Part shown: piece after piece, positions 1-7,223 of the stretch
How the letters are laid out: each line of letters opens with the position of its first letter
Numbering within the stretch: the stretch's first letter is position 1
NCBI GenBank assembly: GCA_023415595.1
Contig: JAEZJW010000201.1
Location: forward strand, 1-25,203
Source of the DNA: Bacillota bacterium
GTDB lineage: Bacteria > Bacillota > Clostridia > Lachnospirales > Lachnospiraceae
DNA: 25,203 nt
Direction of reading: 5' to 3'
Notes under the pieces: generated by a model
Seen by the model: the letters and a program-made list of their open reading frames with translations, nothing else
Told to the model about the DNA's origin: nothing
The model's database searches: none
Program-made: the position numbers and the translations under genes

Positions 1-2
1 GC

Positions 3-1574
3 TGGTATGAAATAACAGGCTTTAGCCCCGAGGATATGGAAGAGCTAGACCGGCCGGAGAACTTAATTCATCCTTCTGACCGGGATAAGGTCAACAAAGC
101 GATAGCCGAACATATCAGAAATAAAACGCCTTACTATTATTGTGAATATAGAATCAAAACGAAATCAGGTGCTTATAAGTGGATTAAGGCGAAAGGGAAA
201 GTCCTGGCAAATGATAATAGCGAGTACCGTATCGTAGGAATGCACATGGATCTGAGTGAGATCAATGAATATAAGGAGAAATTGCATTATGTCTCCTATC
301 ACGACCAGCTGACCGACTTACAGAATCGCCTGGCTTTAAATAAAAAATTACACCTTCTGATGAAGCAAAAGGGTGTGAGTCAATTCGCTCTTCTCTATTT
401 CGATATTGATAAATTTAAGAATATCAATGATACCATGGGACATTCCTTTGGTGATGCTATGTTATTGAAAGTCAGTGAACGGCTGAGAAATCAGGTCGGA
501 ACAGATGCAGTATTTCGGATCAGTGGAGATGAATTCATTATATTAATTGAACAATTCGATCATAAGGATGAGATTGAACGGTGCGCTGTTAATCTGATCA
601 AAGCCTTTAAAACTCCTTTGGTTGTAGAGGCAAACAGTATTTTTATTACCGCAAGCATCGGTGTTTCTATCTACCCGGAGCATGGCATTGATGTGGATAC
701 CTTACTGAAGAATTCTGATATTGCCGTATATAAGGCGAAGGAAAACGGAAGAAACCGGATCGTTTTTTATAATGAACCGCTAAATGAAGTGATCGAAGAA
801 AGAATGCAGATAGAAAAGAACTTATGGTTTGCTCTGGTGAATAATGAATTCGAATTACATTATCAGCCACAATTTGATTTGGATACGGACCGTATTACAG
901 GCTTTGAGGCATTGATCCGCTGGAATAACCAGGAGTTGGGTATGATTTCTCCGAATAGATTCATTGGGATTGCAGAAGATACCCATCTGATAATTCCGAT
1001 TGGTATGTGGGTTTTAAAGACAGCCTGCGCCTTTCTAAAAAAGTTACATCAGCTTGGCTATGAACACTTGAACATCGCAGTTAACATTTCCATGCTCCAG
1101 CTGCTTCAGGATGAATTTGTGGATATGGTCATGGATACCATCAATGCAGCGGGGATCAATGCAAAGCATGTTGAGCTTGAAATCACGGAGTCGATCCTAA
1201 TGGAATCCTATGAAAGCATTGCCGGCAAATTGAAGTTACTGCGGGCTAAAGGAATCAAAATTGCTCTTGACGACTTCGGTAAGGGATATTCCTCGCTGAA
1301 CTACCTGAAAGTATTACCGATTACGACGCTGAAGATTGACAAAGTATTCATTGATACAATAACAGAACAGGAACAGAATAAATCTTTTGCCGATTTGATC
1401 GTAAATTTGGGTAGAAACCTTGATTTATGTGTTATCGCGGAAGGTGTTGAGACATCAGAACAGAAGGACTACTTGATAAAACACAAATGTAATAAGATGC
1501 AGGGTTATCTGTTCAGCAAGCCTCTTCCTGAATGTGAGATTTTGCAGAAGCTGAATGAGCAATGGAATGCATAG
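3..1574 (+). CDS. PAS-GGDEF-EAL bifunctional c-di-GMP signalling protein (5' partial)
   Basis: The reading frame is open from the first bases of the window. An ATG at 36 is internal, because the codons before it (WYEITGFSPED) are typical PAS sequence, so the true start lies upstream. Domains in order are a PAS/PAC sensor (about nt 3-290), GGDEF (about 290-780) and EAL (about 810-1550). The cyclase motif is SGDEF at 522-536, an accepted variant of GGDEF. The usual RxxD inhibitory site upstream of it is missing, with VGTD in its place. The EAL domain keeps its catalytic signatures: EAL at 906-914, ExTE (EITE), DDFGKGYSSL, KID and AEGVET. From the family, GGDEF makes c-di-GMP and EAL hydrolyses it to pGpG. 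The motifs suggest both could be active, with the PAS domain setting the balance. It probably shares a transcript with the chemoreceptor gene 31 bases downstream. The signal is unknown. Confidence 0.93.
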   Translation, partial: WYEITGFSPEDMEELDRPENLIHPSDRDKVNKAIAEHIRNKTPYYYCEYRIKTKSGAYKWIKAKGKVLANDNSEYRIVGMHMDLSEINEYKEKLHYVSYHDQLTDLQNRLALNKKLHLLMKQKGVSQFALLYFDIDKFKNINDTMGHSFGDAMLLKVSERLRNQVGTDAVFRISGDEFIILIEQFDHKDEIERCAVNLIKAFKTPLVVEANSIFITASIGVSIYPEHGIDVDTLLKNSDIAVYKAKENGRNRIVFYNEPLNEVIEERMQIEKNLWFALVNNEFELHYQPQFDLDTDRITGFEALIRWNNQELGMISPNRFIGIAEDTHLIIPIGMWVLKTACAFLKKLHQLGYEHLNIAVNISMLQLLQDEFVDMVMDTINAAGINAKHVELEITESILMESYESIAGKLKLLRAKGIKIALDDFGKGYSSLNYLKVLPITTLKIDKVFIDTITEQEQNKSFADLIVNLGRNLDLCVIAEGVETSEQKDYLIKHKCNKMQGYLFSKPLPECEILQKLNEQWNA

Positions 1575-1605
1575 GCAATTTAAGTATTAGGGAGGAGAAG
1601 AGAAC

Positions 1606-3636
1606 ATGTCAATAAAACTAAAGATATCTATAACAATTATCAGTATGATCATTTGTTCCGTATTATTTGTTGGAGGTCTTTCCTTAGTGAAATCCTCCGG
1701 CACCATAGAAAGCATGACAAAGACATCTATGCTGGAATCAAATCTGAATAAAGCAGATATGTTGAGTGCATTAATTGAAAACGAAATGAGAAAGCTTGCT
1801 TTGGTAGCTGAACAGAAGGAAGTGACAGAAATACTGACACAAGTATTTTCCGGAGAAGCTGCTGACCCTAATTCTCTAAAAGATTTTAATAAAAAATTGC
1901 TGAAAATCTCTACGGATGCTGGCAATCTGGAGCACATTTTTATGGTTGACACCAAGGCCAATATCGTAGCGGATAGTGATATCAGCCTGGTCGGTAAAAA
2001 CTTAAGTGACAGAGTATATGCGAATCAGGTGCTAACCACCGGAAACCCGACCATCAGTGATACACTTAAATCAAAATCCACAGGTGCCTATATCGTAGTG
2101 TTTAGTTATCCGGTGAAAGTGGATGACCGTCTGATCGGTTTCATGGCCTCGGCAGTTCTGGCCGATAGCTTTATGAGTTCATTGAAAAATGCAAAAGTCC
2201 TTGGAACTAAGTCCAGTTATTCTTATCTGGTGGACGAGGATGGAACGATGCTGTACCATCCTACTGCCGAGAAAATCGGACAGCCGGTGGAAAATGCACA
2301 GGTCAAAGAGGTGGTAAAAAGAGTACAGGCCGGTGAAGTGGTTGAACCGGAAGCAATCGATTATGTATTTCAGGGAAAGAGGAAGGCGGCTGCCTTTCAG
2401 ATCATCCCGGAAACGGATTGGATTTTAGTCATCACCGGGGATATGGAAGAAGTGATGCAGCCGGTAACCAATGTCAGAAATGCAATTATAACCTTTGGAA
2501 TAGTCATCGCTTTAATCGCATTATGCATAGGGCTTGTGATATCAAACAGGATCACCTCCCCGATCCTCAAATTGACGGAGTTAATCAATAAAACAGCAAA
2601 GCTGGATCTGGTTTATGATGAGAGCTTTCTGCATCTGGAAAAATATAAGGATGAAATCGGCATTATCACCAGGGCAACCTTCCAGACCAGGAAGGAGCTG
2701 AGAGAAATCGTAGGAAAGCTCCAGAGTGTCTCCCATACGGTTATGAATAATGCTGAAAAAATAGAGTTAATTTCAGAACAAATTCAAGAGAACGCAAATG
2801 ATAATTCGGCTACAACAGAGGAATTATCTGCAGGAATGCAGGAAACAGCAGCGGCCTCCGAAGAGATTACCGCAACAACGATTGAAATCAATGAAAGAGT
2901 TGCGGCGATTGCAAAAAGAGCAAAGGATGGAGCCGATGTTTCCGGCCAGATAACTGGCAGAGCTGTTAAATTAAAAAAGGATGCCGGTGAATCCACCAAG
3001 AATACGAAGAATCTATACGAAGAAGTAAAGAGCAAAATGGAAAGAGCCATCGAGGATTCGAACCGCATTCAGCAGATCAGTGTTTTAGCTGATACCATCC
3101 TTTCGATTACAAGCCAGACGAATCTGTTATCCTTAAATGCGGCTATTGAAGCAGCAAGAGCCGGAGAAGCAGGAAAAGGCTTTACCGTAGTTGCCAGTGA
3201 GATCAGAAAATTAGCAGAGCAATCCTCGAAGACCGCTTCGGGAATTCATGAGATAGTTAACAATGTATACACATCGGTAGGAGATATGAGGGAAAGCTCG
3301 GAAGCTATCCTGAACTTTATCGATCAGAATGTATTGCGGGATTATGAAAAACTAACACAGATCAGCGGGCAATATAATGAAGATGCAATCTTTGTCCAAA
3401 ATCTGATGTCGGAATTTGAAGCATCGGCAGAGCTTTTGCATAATTCAGTAAGCAGTATTACTATTGCTATGAATGAAGTAGCGACCACAGTAAATGAGAG
3501 CTCGAAGGGTATACAGGACATCGCAGAAAAAACTGTTGATGTAGTTGAAAAAACCATGGAAGAAACCAAGATCGCAGATGAAAATGCTGCCGGAGCTGCA
3601 GAGCTTCTTGAACTGGTTCAGAGATTTCAGATATAA
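1606..3636 (+). CDS. methyl-accepting chemotaxis protein with dCache sensor
   Basis: This is a 676-residue transmembrane chemoreceptor. TM1 is at about residues 7-28, an extracellular dCache-type ligand-binding region at about 33-288, TM2 at about 291-312, then a HAMP linker and the cytoplasmic coiled-coil signalling domain. The highly conserved hairpin tip that docks CheA and CheW is present (SQTNLLSLNAAIEAARAGE), followed by the GFTVVASEIRKLAEQSS segment. There is no C-terminal CheR-tethering pentapeptide; the protein ends at RFQI. The start is set by GGAGGAG at 1591-1597, nine bases before the ATG. It lies 31 bases after the PAS-GGDEF-EAL gene and 44 bases before a Spo0E-like gene, so the three are probably co-transcribed. 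dCache domains often bind amino acids or other small molecules, but the ligand cannot be read from the sequence. Confidence 0.95.
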   Translation: MSIKLKISITIISMIICSVLFVGGLSLVKSSGTIESMTKTSMLESNLNKADMLSALIENEMRKLALVAEQKEVTEILTQVFSGEAADPNSLKDFNKKLLKISTDAGNLEHIFMVDTKANIVADSDISLVGKNLSDRVYANQVLTTGNPTISDTLKSKSTGAYIVVFSYPVKVDDRLIGFMASAVLADSFMSSLKNAKVLGTKSSYSYLVDEDGTMLYHPTAEKIGQPVENAQVKEVVKRVQAGEVVEPEAIDYVFQGKRKAAAFQIIPETDWILVITGDMEEVMQPVTNVRNAIITFGIVIALIALCIGLVISNRITSPILKLTELINKTAKLDLVYDESFLHLEKYKDEIGIITRATFQTRKELREIVGKLQSVSHTVMNNAEKIELISEQIQENANDNSATTEELSAGMQETAAASEEITATTIEINERVAAIAKRAKDGADVSGQITGRAVKLKKDAGESTKNTKNLYEEVKSKMERAIEDSNRIQQISVLADTILSITSQTNLLSLNAAIEAARAGEAGKGFTVVASEIRKLAEQSSKTASGIHEIVNNVYTSVGDMRESSEAILNFIDQNVLRDYEKLTQISGQYNEDAIFVQNLMSEFEASAELLHNSVSSITIAMNEVATTVNESSKGIQDIAEKTVDVVEKTMEETKIADENAAGAAELLELVQRFQI

Positions 3637-3680
3637 CAGGAACCAGATAGAATATTATCCAGTTGGAAATGGAGGTAGTA

Positions 3681-3836
3681 ATGAGCAGAAAATCTGACTT
3701 ATCCATGCTAGTAGATATATTAATCAATGAATTAAATGAAACGGTAAGCCGTAACAGCAGCTTGAATGATGAGCAAGTGATAGAATTAAGTCACAGAATT
3801 GATGACTTAGTGATCAGTATAAATAATGAGAATTAA
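3681..3836 (+). CDS. Spo0E-like aspartyl-phosphate phosphatase (small protein)
   Basis: This is a 51-residue reading frame, preceded by GGAGG at 3671-3675 and an ATG five bases later. The protein is a predicted two-helix hairpin: helix 1 around SDLSMLVDILINELNE, a short turn, and helix 2 around EQVIELSHRIDDLVISI. Helix 2 carries the S-x-x-(L/I)-D-x-L-(I/V) pattern of the Spo0E family (SHRIDDLV; the usual residue before the Asp is Leu, here Ile), and the length matches the family. Spo0E-type proteins dephosphorylate Spo0A~P and so hold back sporulation. Whether this one acts on Spo0A or on another response regulator is inference. It is the last gene of the signalling set and is followed at once by a strong terminator. 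Confidence 0.72.
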   Translation: MSRKSDLSMLVDILINELNETVSRNSSLNDEQVIELSHRIDDLVISINNEN

Positions 3837-3874
3837 ATAACATACGCCTTCTTCTACTCCCCCTTCATATAGAT

Positions 3875-3937
3875 GATTCGCCAAATGAATCCGAGCATTA
3901 CTTTTCGGAATTTCATTTGGCGAATTCTTTTTTTGTT
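3875..3937 (+). terminator. rho-independent terminator after the Spo0E-like gene
   Basis: An inverted repeat with arms ATTCGCCAAATGAA (from 3876) and TTCATTTGGCGAAT (to 3926) is extended by a TCCGA/TCGGA inner stem with a small bulge. The run CTTTTTTTG follows directly. This is a strong intrinsic terminator on the plus strand, separating the signalling genes from the metal unit. Confidence 0.9.
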
Positions 3938-3976
3938 AAAGATTTATATCAAAGCTTTTTATATTTTTTAGTTTTC

Positions 3977-3990
3977 TTGATAAGCGTCAA
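3977..3990 (+). promoter_or_regulatory. candidate Crp/Fnr-family box upstream of the P-type ATPase operon
   Basis: TTGATAAGCGTCAA matches the FNR-type pattern TTGAT-N4-ATCAA with one mismatch. Its centre is 3983.5. A possible -10 element downstream is TATTAT (4010-4015) or TATTCT (4013-4018). The second would put the box centre at about -41.5, the class II activator position. A related palindrome precedes the Crp/Fnr gene at 7224, which strengthens the call. Binding by that regulator is inference. Confidence 0.5.
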
Positions 3991-4064
3991 AGAAATATAT
4001 AGAGAAACATATTATTCTTGCATCATAGAGAACAGCCAAACGGTTACAGAAAGGAGAATGCAAT

Positions 4065-5966
4065 ATGAAACATTATGAAAAACATAAGAACCATATCCTG
4101 ATTCTTCTGGGAACTCTGATTTCCTCCGGATATGCACTGGGTTTTGCGGGCTATGACAGTTTGAAATCAACCGCTTTAATCATTGCAACAGTAATCGCTG
4201 TTATCCCAATTGCCCATAAGGCCATTCGGGCATTGCTTATGAAAGTATTCAGTATCGAATTACTAGTAACCATTGCAGTAATCGGAGCGCTCTTCATTCA
4301 GGAATATGCTGAATCCTCCATAGTAACCTTCTTGTTCCTGCTGGGTGCTTATCTTGAAGCTCGGACACTCCAAAAAACCAGAGAGTCACTAAAGAAGCTT
4401 ATCAGTATGGCACCACAGGAAGCAACCGTTCTTCGGGACGGTGCAAGCATAACCGTTTCGGTCGAGGAGGTCAGAATCGGTGAGCTGGTAGTGATCCGGC
4501 CCGGGGGTAAGATACCGGTGGATGGCAAAGTGGCTGCAGGTAAGGCCACTGTGAATGAGGCGGCGATCACAGGGGAACCGGCTGCTGCAGTGAAGAACCC
4601 GGATGACAGGGTATTTGCCGGAACTATTGTGGACAGCGGATACCTCGAAATAACAGCACAGAAGGTCGGAGATGATACCACCTTTGCTAAAATCATCGAG
4701 CTGGTGGAGGAAGCACAGGAGGCCAAATCAAAGACACAGAAGTTCCTCGACCGGTTTGCGGGTTTCTACACACCGTTTGTTGTACTGATATCCATCATCG
4801 TCCTGGCTGTTACCCGTAACCTGCAGCTAGCCATTACCTTTCTGGTGGTTGCCTGCCCCGGGGCATTGGTAATAGGCGCTCCGGTATCAAATGTAGCAGG
4901 GATCGGCAATGGTGCCAAGAATGGTGTTTTAATCAAAGGCGGAGAAGTGATGGAGAGACTGTCGAAGATTGATACCGTTGTGTTTGATAAGACAGGAACT
5001 CTTACGAAGGGAAAGCCGGAGGTCACCGATATAAAGACCTTCGAGGCCTATGATGCAATGGAACTCCTAACATTGGCAGCAGAAGCGGAAAATGTATCGG
5101 AGCATCCTCTGGGGCAGACCATCGTGAAAGAAGCGGTAAAGAGAGGCATTCACCCTAAGCGTAAGCCGGTGGATGCCGAGATAATTAAAGGCAGAGGTGT
5201 AATAGTGAGGCTGGATGACTACCGGGTCGTGATCGGAAACCGGGAACTGATGGAGAAGGAAGAGATTTATCTTCCCGGTGAAGCCCTGGAATATGCACTG
5301 CAGCGTGAAAAGCAGGGGAATACCGCAATCTTTGCTTCTGTAGAAGGTCACCTTAAGGGAATCATATCAATTGCGGACCAGATCAGGGAGGATGCCAGGG
5401 AGGCCTTGTCTGAGATGAGGAAGAAGGGCATCAGGAAAATGATTATGCTGACGGGAGACAATGAGCATGCAGCAGAGCAGGTTGCTACTCGGCTGGGATT
5501 GGATGGCTACCATGCAAGACTGCTCCCGGAGGATAAGGTACATTTTATCAATGATCTGAGGAAGAAAGGTCATTGGGTAGCGATGGCAGGAGATGGAATC
5601 AATGATGCACCGTCGATCGCTGCTGCGGATATCGGCTTGGCAATGGGCGAGAGCGGCACGGATGTTTCAATCGAGACAGCTGACCTTGTACTTATGGCAG
5701 ATAGATTATCGCAATTTTCCCATGCTTATTCATTGGCGAAGGCTACGGTACGGAACATGAAACAGAATACGTATTTTGCTGTAATGATTGTATTTGTATT
5801 ATTAACCGGTGTATTAGCAGGCTTCATCCATCTTGCATCGGGAATGTTCATTCATGAATTAAGTGTACTTGCGGTCATTCTGAATGCAATCAGGCTGAAT
5901 GGCTTCGGGAAGCAAAGGAAAGAAAATAAACAACAAAAACTAAAATTAAAGGAGGAATTATTATGA
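4065..5966 (+). CDS. P1B-type heavy-metal-translocating ATPase, CPG variant without N-terminal HMA domain
   Basis: This is a 633-residue P-type ATPase that uses ATP to move a transition metal ion across the membrane. Visible motifs are the actuator TGEP (169-172), the phosphorylation motif DKTGT starting at D308, SEHPLG (HP motif of P1B pumps, about 346-351), MLTGDN and GDGINDAP (509-516). The membrane metal site is ACPGALVIGAP with CPG at 264-266, not the common CPC, SPC, TPC or CPH. The last helix reads HELSVLAVILNAIRL (H597, E598). No CxxC metal-binding domain precedes TM1; the HMA module is a separate gene that overlaps the end of this one by four bases (ATGA). The start has AAAGGAG eight bases upstream. 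The family exports Cu, Zn/Cd, Co/Fe or Mn depending on these motifs; the substrate here is undetermined. Confidence 0.93.
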   Translation: MKHYEKHKNHILILLGTLISSGYALGFAGYDSLKSTALIIATVIAVIPIAHKAIRALLMKVFSIELLVTIAVIGALFIQEYAESSIVTFLFLLGAYLEARTLQKTRESLKKLISMAPQEATVLRDGASITVSVEEVRIGELVVIRPGGKIPVDGKVAAGKATVNEAAITGEPAAAVKNPDDRVFAGTIVDSGYLEITAQKVGDDTTFAKIIELVEEAQEAKSKTQKFLDRFAGFYTPFVVLISIIVLAVTRNLQLAITFLVVACPGALVIGAPVSNVAGIGNGAKNGVLIKGGEVMERLSKIDTVVFDKTGTLTKGKPEVTDIKTFEAYDAMELLTLAAEAENVSEHPLGQTIVKEAVKRGIHPKRKPVDAEIIKGRGVIVRLDDYRVVIGNRELMEKEEIYLPGEALEYALQREKQGNTAIFASVEGHLKGIISIADQIREDAREALSEMRKKGIRKMIMLTGDNEHAAEQVATRLGLDGYHARLLPEDKVHFINDLRKKGHWVAMAGDGINDAPSIAAADIGLAMGESGTDVSIETADLVLMADRLSQFSHAYSLAKATVRNMKQNTYFAVMIVFVLLTGVLAGFIHLASGMFIHELSVLAVILNAIRLNGFGKQRKENKQQKLKLKEELL

Positions 5967-6184
5967 CTAAGGCTGTTATACAACTTGAACAGGTAACCTG
6001 CCCATCCTGTATCAAAAAGATTGAAACCGCGTTAAATAAGCTCCCGGGTGTAGCAGCAGTGGAGATGCTGTTCCACTCAAGTAAGGTAAAGACACAATTC
6101 GATGAGACGATAGTAAATGCTGATAAGCTTGTGAACACGATCAACAAGCTCGGATATTCTGTAATGTCAACAAAATTAATATAA
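5963..6184 (+). CDS. stand-alone HMA (heavy-metal-associated) domain protein
   Basis: This is a 73-residue soluble protein with the ferredoxin-like HMA fold signature. The metal ligands are in TCPSC (C13 and C16), followed by IKKIETALNKLPGV and the V-x-V/T-x-F-D-E beta-strand pattern. HMA proteins carry soft or borderline metals such as Cu(I), Zn or Cd through the CxxC pair. Its ATG overlaps the TGA of the ATPase gene (ATGA), and the RBS GGAGG (5951-5955) lies inside the ATPase gene, so the two are probably translationally coupled. The natural reading is that it replaces the missing N-terminal domain of the pump, as a detached domain or metallochaperone. That partnership is inferred from position. 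Confidence 0.92.
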   Translation: MTKAVIQLEQVTCPSCIKKIETALNKLPGVAAVEMLFHSSKVKTQFDETIVNADKLVNTINKLGYSVMSTKLI

Positions 6185-6200
6185 AATGGAGGTTATTAAT

Positions 6201-6995
6201 ATGAAGAAATCAAAAAAACGTTACCTGAAGCCCTTAACAGCAATGTTAGCTGCAATTGCACTGATCGCTCTATTTCCCATGACGGCCTTTGCCCACTGTG
6301 ATACGATGGATGGTCCCACAGTAGCCGATGGACGAAAGGCGATGGAAAGCAACAATGTGAATTACGTATTAAAATGGGTACAGCCGGATTATGAAGCAGC
6401 GATTACCGAAGTCTTTCAGCTCAGCATGAAGGTAAAGGATCTTGGGCCTGAGTCAAAGGATCTTGCAGAGCAATACTTCTTCAGTGAACTGGTCAGAATG
6501 CACAGAGCGGGGGAAGGTGCACCCTTCGATGGTTTGAAGCCCTCCGGGACTCCGATTGATGAACGCGTACTGGCAGCTGATGAGAGTATCGCAGCAGGAA
6601 GTTTATCTCCGCTTAAAGGAATGATGGAAGAGGAACAGCTTCCTGAGCTTACCGAACGCTTCGAGAAGGTGATGGAATTAAAGGATTTTGACGTAAATGA
6701 TGTGGATGCAGGTCGAGAGTACATCGAGGCTTATGTTTCATTCTTCAAATTTGCAGAGGGTGAGGAAGAACATCATGGTGCAGCGGAGGAGCATGCAGCT
6801 GTTGAAGCAGATTCACATACAGTAAAAGCTTCTGAGGAAGCTGCAGATGCCCATGCAGCTTATGAAGCAGCCGATACTATTCCTAAAACCGGGGAAGCGG
6901 GCTACCCCATCTGGGTACCCTGGTCCTTAGCAATACTGTTCTTGATCTCAGCTATTTGGCTTGGGGTAAGAGCCAGAGTAAAGAATCACAATTAG
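6201..6995 (+). CDS. DUF6448-type secreted protein with His-rich segment and sortase-like anchor
   Basis: An upstream in-frame ATG at 6186 overlaps the RBS GGAGG (6188-6192), so the ATG at 6201, eight bases after it, is chosen; this gives 264 residues. The signal peptide is MKKSKKRYLK plus a hydrophobic core, with predicted cleavage after AFA (residue 31), leaving a mature protein that begins HCDTMDGP. That HC-x-x-x-DGP N-terminus and the helical body (about 32-190) resemble the uncharacterised DUF6448 family. Residues about 190-226 are Glu/Ala-rich with five histidines. The C-terminus has IPKTG (6879-6893), a hydrophobic span and the basic tail RARVKNHN, which is a cell-wall sorting signal layout with Ile in place of Leu. 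No function is established. The location behind a metal pump and the His/Cys/acidic content suggest surface metal binding (inference). Confidence 0.8.
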   Translation: MKKSKKRYLKPLTAMLAAIALIALFPMTAFAHCDTMDGPTVADGRKAMESNNVNYVLKWVQPDYEAAITEVFQLSMKVKDLGPESKDLAEQYFFSELVRMHRAGEGAPFDGLKPSGTPIDERVLAADESIAAGSLSPLKGMMEEEQLPELTERFEKVMELKDFDVNDVDAGREYIEAYVSFFKFAEGEEEHHGAAEEHAAVEADSHTVKASEEAADAHAAYEAADTIPKTGEAGYPIWVPWSLAILFLISAIWLGVRARVKNHN

Positions 6996-7010
6996 CAAGT
7001 TTAATATTAT

Positions 7011-7042
7011 CCATACAGAAATACCACGGTATTTCTGTATGG
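7011..7042. repeat. perfect 15-bp inverted repeat after the metal operon
   Basis: The arms CCATACAGAAATACC (7011-7025) and GGTATTTCTGTATGG (7028-7042) are perfect reverse complements with two bases between them. No T-run follows on either strand, so this is not a textbook intrinsic terminator. A weaker bulged hairpin (GGATGAT/ATCATCC, 7047-7070) follows immediately. The pair may end the upstream transcript, stabilise its 3' end or act as an operator. The sequence cannot decide between these. Confidence 0.6.
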
Positions 7043-7146
7043 AGTCGGATGATCAAACGTGATATCATCCAGCGATTATACAGAAATTATATAGCCGCAA
7101 TAAAGCGTTATTTAGTATTAGATTGGCCTGCCAAGCCTGACAAATT

Positions 7147-7160
7147 GTGATTCGAATCAA
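7147..7160 (+). promoter_or_regulatory. candidate Crp/Fnr-family box upstream of the regulator gene
   Basis: GTGATTCGAATCAA contains the perfect 12-base palindrome TGATTCGAATCA (7148-7159) and fits TTGAT-N4-ATCAA with one mismatch. Its centre, 7153.5, is about 40-41 bases upstream of the start site expected from the -10 element at 7182. That is the usual spacing for class II activation by Crp/Fnr proteins and suggests autoregulation. Confidence 0.55.
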
Positions 7161-7178
7161 TGAGTTTAAGATCCGGGT

Positions 7179-7187
7179 TGGTATAAT
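7179..7187 (+). promoter_or_regulatory. extended -10 promoter for the Crp/Fnr-family gene
   Basis: TGGTATAAT is an extended -10 element (TG-N-TATAAT, with TATAAT at 7182-7187). No recognisable -35 hexamer lies 17 bases upstream; the Crp/Fnr-like palindrome occupies that region. A promoter with a strong extended -10, a weak -35 and an activator box near -41 is a common activator-dependent arrangement. Confidence 0.65.
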
Positions 7188-7223
7188 ATGGTTATATAAT
7201 CAAATAAATTAGCGGAGGTATCT

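Noticed and set aside
1587..1961. Antisense frame over the chemoreceptor N-terminus (and similar antisense frames over other genes)
   Set aside because: These mirror strongly supported genes on the other strand, lack RBSs and show no recognisable motifs.
6186..6200. Upstream ATG of the DUF6448-type gene
   Set aside because: It overlaps the GGAGG ribosome site that serves the ATG at 6201, and would place extra residues before an otherwise typical signal peptide.
6956..7150. 64-codon plus-strand frame after the DUF6448-type gene
   Set aside because: It starts inside the previous gene, has no RBS, and runs through the two hairpins; the composition is not protein-like.
7147..7160. Reading the palindrome as a terminator or insertion-sequence end
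   Set aside because: It is only 12-14 bases, is followed by an extended -10 rather than a T-run, and has a related copy at the ATPase promoter, which fits a regulator box better.
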